From: Maritimibacter sp. 55A14
GTDB lineage: Bacteria > Pseudomonadota > Alphaproteobacteria > Rhodobacterales > Rhodobacteraceae
Direction of reading: 5' to 3'
DNA length: 64,000 bases
Assembly: GCF_003122205.1 (NCBI RefSeq)
Contig: NZ_QEYE01000017.1
Span: forward strand, 1 to 64,000
Shown piece by piece: positions 59,745-64,000 of this stretch; positions within the stretch are counted from its first letter, which is position 1, and the number at the start of each line of letters is the position of its first letter. Below the pieces are notes generated by a model that was given only the letters and a program-made list of their open reading frames with translations, did not search any database and was not told the origin of the DNA. A program made the translations under genes and the position numbers.

Positions 59745-61274
59745 CTATTCGACCACCAGATCGCCGATATAGGGGAAGTTCATGACATTCAGGATCGGCT
59801 CGATCTTGACGTTCTTCTTCGCCGCCCAGGCCAGATCCTGCCAGTGGAAGGGCACGAAGGCGGCCTCGTCATAGAGGATCTGTTCGACCTCCTGCAGCAT
59901 CGCCGCGCGCTTCGCGGTATCGGTCTCGGTCAGCGAGGCGAGGGTCAGTTCATCTACCCGCGCATTCGAGTAGTTGCCGGAATTGTACTGGCCGCGCCCG
60001 GTGTCCGCGTTCGGGGTCATGGCGAGGAACTCGTAGAAATTGGCGCTGTCCTCGGTATCCGAATGCCAGCCGATCATCATGATGTCGGCGGCGCGTTCGT
60101 CGAATTTCGGCCAGTACTGCGCCTTGGGCATGGTGGTCAGGTCCACCTTGATGCCGATCTTGGCCAGCATCGCCGCCGAGGCCTCGCAGATCTTGAAGTC
60201 GTTCACATAGCGGTTGTTGGGGCACATCATGGAGACGTTGAGCCCGTCGCCATAGCCCGCCTCCTCCATAAGGCTTTGCGCCCTGGCCACGTCGAACCGC
60301 GGGGTGAGCGCGGGATTGTGGCCCAGGTATCCTTCCGGGCTCATCTGTGCGGCTGTTGTTCCGAAACCCTTCATGATCTTGGCCACGATGCCTTCGTTGT
60401 TGATCGCGTGCATGATTGCGTTGCGCACACGTGCGTCGGCGAAGGCTGGCTGGCGTTCCTGGTTGAGTTGCAGCGTGATGATCCGGGTGCCCGTCATGGT
60501 GACCAGATCGACATTCGGGTCGGCGTCGATGCGTTCCAGGTCGGTGGGCGGTACGGGGGCGATGAAATCCACATCCCCGGCCAGCAGCGCCGCCACGCGC
60601 GTCGGGGCCTCCTTGATCGGGGTCAGGATGGCCTTCTGGACGTTGCCGGGGCTGTCGGTGTCCCAGTATTCCGGGTTGCGGGTGAACTCCACCCGCACGC
60701 CCTGCTCGCGCGCGGTGATGGTGAAGGGGCCGGTGCCCGAGACGTTCTGCGATGCAAAGCTGTCGCCATGCTTCACGATCTCCGCGCGGCCCTCGTAGAA
60801 CTTGCTGTCCATCGGGAAGACATAGGTGGCGGTATGCAGCACCAGCGGGCTGGGGCCGTCCGTCTTTATCTCCACGGTCAGGTCGTCCACGGCCTCGGCC
60901 GAAACCCAGCCCGAGAAGATGCCCTTGAAATCCGGCGAACTCTTCAGCCGCTCGATGGTCCAGACCACGTCCTGCGCGGTCATCGGATTGCCGCTGTGAA
61001 AGCTCACGCCGTCGCGCAGATGAAACCGCATGGTGGTTTCGTCCACCCGTTCCCAGCTTTCGGCCAGCCGGGGGTCGAAGCCCAGGTCCTTGTTCCAGCG
61101 CACCAGCGGGTCATACACCATATGGCTGAGTTGCAGCGTACCGCCGGAAAGCTGCTCATGCGGGTCGAGCGACACCGGGTCGGCGTCGTAGGCGAAGTTC
61201 ACGGTCTGCGCCGCGGCGCCGGTCGCTGCCAGCGCCAGGACGCATCCGATCGCGATATTGCGGAAATAGCCCAT
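59745..61274 (-). CDS. ABC transporter substrate-binding protein, Dpp/Opp family 5
   Basis: A 509-residue periplasmic protein with a signal peptide (MGYFRNIAIGCVLALAATGAAAQ). The family 5 SBP features are VNFAYDADPVSLDPHEQLSGGTLQLSHMVYDPLVRW and RLAESWERVDETTMRFHLRDGVSFHSG. It supplies the OppBCDF importer. The operon ends next to the DoeA-like and M20 genes, so the ligand could be ectoine, an acetylated product or a peptide. ATG at 61274 starts the signal peptide; a start at 61337 is unlikely. Confidence 0.9.
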   Translation of the reverse strand: MGYFRNIAIGCVLALAATGAAAQTVNFAYDADPVSLDPHEQLSGGTLQLSHMVYDPLVRWNKDLGFDPRLAESWERVDETTMRFHLRDGVSFHSGNPMTAQDVVWTIERLKSSPDFKGIFSGWVSAEAVDDLTVEIKTDGPSPLVLHTATYVFPMDSKFYEGRAEIVKHGDSFASQNVSGTGPFTITAREQGVRVEFTRNPEYWDTDSPGNVQKAILTPIKEAPTRVAALLAGDVDFIAPVPPTDLERIDADPNVDLVTMTGTRIITLQLNQERQPAFADARVRNAIMHAINNEGIVAKIMKGFGTTAAQMSPEGYLGHNPALTPRFDVARAQSLMEEAGYGDGLNVSMMCPNNRYVNDFKICEASAAMLAKIGIKVDLTTMPKAQYWPKFDERAADIMMIGWHSDTEDSANFYEFLAMTPNADTGRGQYNSGNYSNARVDELTLASLTETDTAKRAAMLQEVEQILYDEAAFVPFHWQDLAWAAKKNVKIEPILNVMNFPYIGDLVVE

Positions 61275-61384
61275 CGTCTTCTCCCTGTTTGTGCGTGGGT
61301 TTGGCAGGGATTGTTTACGATGCGGCGCAAAATGCAAGCGGCCTACACGTCATGGTGGAACGACGTCGCGGAAGCCCACAAAAA

Positions 61385-61409
61385 AAGGCCCGCCACGGGG
61401 GCGGGCCTT
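61385..61409 (-). terminator. Rho-independent terminator of the cold-shock gene
   Basis: GGCCCGCC (61387-61394) pairs with GGCGGGCC (61400-61407), with AA/TT flanks extending the stem. On the minus strand a run of T follows (AAAAAA at 61381-61386 on plus), the classic form. It lies 40 bases after the csp stop. Confidence 0.88.
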
Positions 61410-61448
61410 CGTTCTGTCATCCGGGCAGGTGCCCGAACGCGGCCGGGA

Positions 61449-61658
61449 TCAGTCGGCCAGCGCCAGGTTGGACGCCGACTGGCGGCCGTCGCGGCCGGTT
61501 TCCATGTCGAAAGTCACCTTCTGGCCGTCATCCAGGCCGGTGAGGCCCGCACGCTCGACGGCGGAAATGTGGACGAACACGTCCTTGGACCCGCCCTCGG
61601 GCTGGATGAAGCCGAAACCTTTGGTGGAATTGAACCACTTGACGGTACCGTTAGCCAT
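61449..61658 (-). CDS. Cold-shock domain protein
   Basis: A 69-residue CspA-type protein, [35 protein letters not shown].... RNP1 (KGFGFIQ) and RNP2 (VFVHISA) are intact. It binds single-stranded RNA/DNA and can act as an RNA chaperone. Ends with a terminator. The 231 bases upstream to the HAD gene on the other strand have no other ORF and probably contain a long 5' leader, as is usual for csp genes. Confidence 0.93.
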   Translation of the reverse strand: MANGTVKWFNSTKGFGFIQPEGGSKDVFVHISAVERAGLTGLDDGQKVTFDMETGRDGRQSASNLALAD

Positions 61659-61889
61659 TTGAATAGTCTCCAGTTTTTTACGCTGCCCACGTGATGCGGC
61701 AGCCCGGCGCAGTCAGTGCAAGATCGAATTGACTGTTGCCAGTTAAGGGAGACAGCAGAGTCGATAGTGGTAACGTCGCGTCGGTCATATGGGCACAGTC
61801 CGCCAGAAAAGCAAGAAAAAATCGCGGCCGGCCGGCGGGTTCGGGCACGGGAATTGACCGGCGGGGCGGACCGGGTCAGTCTGTCCGGC

Positions 61890-62666
61890 ATGGTTGATGC
61901 GGTGCTTCTCGATCTCTCCGGCGTGCTCTATTCCGGCAGCCGTGCGGTGCCCGGCGCGGCCGAGGCGGTCGCGCGCCTGCGCGGGGCAGGGCTGGGGCTG
62001 CGCTTCGTGACGAACTCCACCCGGACGCCGCGGCGCGGGCTGCTCGCCAAATTGGCGGGGATGGGCATCGAGCTGGAGGAAGGCGAGCTTTTCACCCCGG
62101 CGCGCGCCGCGCTGGACTGGCTGGAGGCGCGCGGGCTCACCGCGCATCTGCTGATCCATCCCGACCTCGAGGAGGACTTCACGGACCTGCCCGAAGGCGG
62201 GCGCGGGCGGGCCGTGGTGCTGGGCGACGCGGGCGAGGCGTTCACCTATGCGCGGCTCAACGCGGCCTTCCGGGAGCTTGCCGGGGGCGCGGACTTTCTG
62301 GCGCTGGCGGCCAACCGCAGCTTCATGGACGCGGACGGTGCGCTCTCGATGGATGCGGGCGCCTTCGTGGCGGCGCTGGAATATGCCAGCGGTGTCGAGG
62401 CGGAGGTGCTGGGCAAGCCCGCGCCGGGCTTCTTCGGCGCGGCGCTCGACAGTCTCGGCACGGCGCCCGAACGCGCCGTGATGGTGGGCGATGATGCCGA
62501 GGCCGACGTGGCTGGTGCGCTCAACGCCGGGCTGCGCCACGCGGTGCTGGTGCGCACTGGCAAGTATTGCGACGGCGACGAGACGCGCTTCGACCCGGAG
62601 CCGAGCGTCACGCTCTCCGATATCGGCGCGGCGGCGGACTGGATACTGGATCGCGCCGGCGCCTAG
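61890..62666 (+). CDS. HAD-superfamily phosphatase (NagD/LHPP-like)
   Basis: A 258-residue hydrolase with DLSGVLYSG as motif I. The usual second Asp of D-x-D is replaced by Ser (D-L-S-G-V), so the acid/base residue is atypical. RFVTNSTRTPRRGLLAKLAGMGI carries motif II, and GKPAPGFFGAALDSLG with VGDDAEADVAGALNAG carries motifs III/IV. Closest in form to the HDHD2/LHPP group of phosphatases. The LSG variant is common in LHPP-type proteins. ATG at 61890 starts the fold. Confidence 0.85.
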   Translation: MVDAVLLDLSGVLYSGSRAVPGAAEAVARLRGAGLGLRFVTNSTRTPRRGLLAKLAGMGIELEEGELFTPARAALDWLEARGLTAHLLIHPDLEEDFTDLPEGGRGRAVVLGDAGEAFTYARLNAAFRELAGGADFLALAANRSFMDADGALSMDAGAFVAALEYASGVEAEVLGKPAPGFFGAALDSLGTAPERAVMVGDDAEADVAGALNAGLRHAVLVRTGKYCDGDETRFDPEPSVTLSDIGAAADWILDRAGA

Positions 62667-62747
62667 GGTAACGGCCAATTGGCTTCCTCCGCGCCCCGAC
62701 CCCGGAACCGGGGCGCGATGGTTCCGGGTTCGCAATAGACAGACAGA

Positions 62748-62880
62748 CGCTCGGCGCGGCTGTAGAACGGCGCGAGATGCCGGCGGATGCTGCCGAGGCC
62801 GACGAACCGGTCAATCGAGCGCAGCAAGTGGTCCTGCGGAACATGACGGTCCAATGAAAACGCGTAGGACGATGCCGCCT
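62748..62880 (-). pseudogene. Decayed IS1182/IS5-type transposase, N-terminal fragment
   Basis: The minus-strand frame reads YAFSLDRHVPQDHLLRSID then RFVGLGSIRRHLAPFYS, a clear N-terminus of IS1182-like transposases (VPxDHLLRxIDRFVDL). After FYS the frame turns into unrelated sequence with several substitutions, and no catalytic part follows. It is a remnant next to the chimeric CoxM-GST gene. A GC hairpin at 62691-62716 lies at its end; nothing else in 62667-62893 is callable. Confidence 0.65.
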
Positions 62881-62893
62881 GGCCGCTTGGACT

Positions 62894-64000
62894 TTAAGCC
62901 TTGAGGAGCGCGGAGACTTCCGGCCAGGCGTCGCGGCCCTTCACGGCCATGAGCTCCAGCCAATTCGCGTCATGCGCGTCTGTGATAGCAGTTTTCCAAC
63001 TCGGCCGGGCCTGCAGCCTGTTGTACCATTCCGCTACATGTGGGCGCTCGGCATACAGGTTGCTCAGCCCCAGCGTGTCGAGCCGGTGTACGTACGGCGC
63101 CATGTCGAGATCGGCGAGTGAAAGCGCATCACCTGCCAGCCACGGGCTTTTGGCGAGGGCGTCTTCCATTTCTTCAAGCAAGGCGTCGAAAGCAAAGACC
63201 GCCGTGCGGAAGCTCTGCGCCTCGTAGCCCAGTTCAAAAGCCTCGCGCTGCCGCTCGCGGCTGGCCGGATCCCGCACAGATTTGAGATGGGCTTCGATTT
63301 TCTGGGGTGTGTCGAGAAATTTCAGAAAGGCGAAACGCAGCGCAATCACGAAGCTCAGGACGGTGGTGTGCGGGCTGTGCAACCCGGTGTCCAGCAACAT
63401 CGACCAATAGCGTTTGCGCGCGCGCCACCACGGGTCTGCCGGCATCAGGCTGGGCCCATCGAACGCCTCGGCGATATATTCATTGATGATCGTCGATTCC
63501 GTGATGATCCGCCCGTCGTGCACAAGCACCGGCACCACGGCTCTCGGGTTGAGCGCAAGGAACGCGTCAGTGAACTGATCCCCTTTGGCAAGAGCGCGCT
63601 CTGTCGCTTGCCGGATGACAGCGGGCAGAACCTGCGCGCGATAGTGCTTGTCGGCATGCAGGTCTTCGGTGAAGTCCTCGGCGTCAAAGGCAAGCGCCTT
63701 CGCCGTTTCCGGGTAAAACCGATCCGCCAGCGCGGCTTCGGCGCTGGCGTCACGGAAGACGCAGGGTCCCGCGCCGTTGACCGCCACGCGCACGCCCTCA
63801 GGCCCGCGCGCCACGAAGGCGCCGCAGAGCACGTAGCCAGAGGCCGGGTGCGGCAGCTTGAAGTAGCCGGCGGCCTCGGGCAGCGGAAAGGTGATCGCGG
63901 TCTGGATTTCCTGGCTGTCCAACGCGGTGCTGAACATGCCGGTAAAGAAATCGTCTGCCGCGATCTCGCGCCGGTTTGTATGGATCACTGCGCCGACACA
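62894..64000 (-). CDS. Chimeric gene: CO/xanthine dehydrogenase FAD subunit (CoxM-like) fused to a GST lacking its N-terminus (partial)
   Basis: The frame is open to the window end, so the start is outside. Numbering here starts at an internal GTG codon (63988). Residues about 1-133 match the C-terminal part of CoxM/CutM FAD subunits (NRREIAADDFFTGMF, PLPEAAGYFKLPHPASGYVLCGAFVAR, NGAGPCVFRD, DLHADKHYRAQVLPAVIRQATERA). From about residue 135 the sequence is a GST: DAFLALNPRAVVPVLVHDG, TESTIINEYIAEAF and the helical domain to the C-terminus. The first about 45 residues of the GST thioredoxin fold are missing. The CoxM stop and the GST start were probably lost by a deletion. Confidence 0.8.
   Translation of the reverse strand, partial: CVGAVIHTNRREIAADDFFTGMFSTALDSQEIQTAITFPLPEAAGYFKLPHPASGYVLCGAFVARGPEGVRVAVNGAGPCVFRDASAEAALADRFYPETAKALAFDAEDFTEDLHADKHYRAQVLPAVIRQATERALAKGDQFTDAFLALNPRAVVPVLVHDGRIITESTIINEYIAEAFDGPSLMPADPWWRARKRYWSMLLDTGLHSPHTTVLSFVIALRFAFLKFLDTPQKIEAHLKSVRDPASRERQREAFELGYEAQSFRTAVFAFDALLEEMEDALAKSPWLAGDALSLADLDMAPYVHRLDTLGLSNLYAERPHVAEWYNRLQARPSWKTAITDAHDANWLELMAVKGRDAWPEVSALLKA

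Noticed and set aside
59448-61694. 748-codon plus-strand ORF across the binding-protein gene
   Set aside because: Shadow of the Opp operon with no recognisable domain.
62691-62716. GC-rich hairpin as a CRISPR or attachment site
   Set aside because: Single stem only; no repeats or integrase nearby.

Overview
The window is a piece of chromosome from a high-GC alphaproteobacterium, most likely a member of the Rhodobacterales (Rhodobacter/Roseobacter group). Reasons: very strong G/C preference at third codon positions, a LuxR-type quorum regulator with its small upstream ORF, an RpoH sigma factor preceded by a TGATCC-type ECF promoter, TRAP and oligopeptide transporters, ectoine-type catabolic genes and several typical conserved neighbour pairs (TIGR02186/TauE, rimI/tsaB/nifU, murJ/glnD, coaBC/dut). 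No rRNA, tRNA or CRISPR array was seen.

Layout. 1-0.4 kb: the 3' end of an IS5-type transposase cutting into a small membrane ORF. 0.4-13 kb: LuxR regulator, a helicase, a sulfotransferase, a stand-alone AsnC ligand domain, an SDR enzyme, a TIGR02186/TauE pair, rimI-tsaB-nifU, a stress protein, a class IV aminotransferase, a VOC protein, an L,D-transpeptidase, trpS and an apparently inactive rhomboid. 13-22 kb: envelope and nitrogen control (murJ, glnD, a LppC-type lipoprotein), rsmI-yraN, gshB, an esterase. 22.4-26.2 kb: a compound IS1595-family transposon inserted into comM (yifB). 27-41 kb: housekeeping and stress genes (GST, rpoH, ChaN protein, ClC channel, coaBC-dut-moeB, 2-hydroxyacid dehydrogenase, cation efflux, M3 peptidase, a hemP operon). 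41-49.5 kb: a large FAD/GcvT dehydrogenase, gph-rpe, and a TRAP transporter. 49.7-61.3 kb: a catabolic island resembling the ectoine degradation (doe/eut) cluster: aminotransferase, aldehyde dehydrogenase, AsnC regulator, DoeA-like hydrolase and an M20 deacetylase, with an Opp-type ABC importer behind it. 61.4-64 kb: cold-shock protein, HAD phosphatase, a decayed transposase and a chimeric CoxM-GST gene running off the end.

The most unusual object is the 3.7-kb element at 22428-26169. It has perfect 35-bp terminal inverted repeats, an 8-bp target duplication and an ISXO2/IS1595-type transposase. Its cargo is five small genes of largely unknown function. A DUF6471-like HTH protein is divergent from the transposase, and two copies of a 15-bp palindromic operator flank the transposase promoter, which suggests autoregulated transposition. 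Downstream of the transposase lies a segment of about 280 bases packed with perfect hairpins, including a loop that can form a pseudoknot. This is a candidate undescribed structured RNA. Insertion into comM would remove a helicase used in natural transformation.

Genes working together: the 49.7-61.3 kb genes can be read as import (TRAP and/or ABC), ring opening and deacetylation (DoeA-like plus M20), transamination and aldehyde oxidation, under the AsnC-type regulator. Compared with the classic cluster, the AstE-type deacetylase DoeB seems replaced by an ArgE-like M20 enzyme. The substrate remains an inference.
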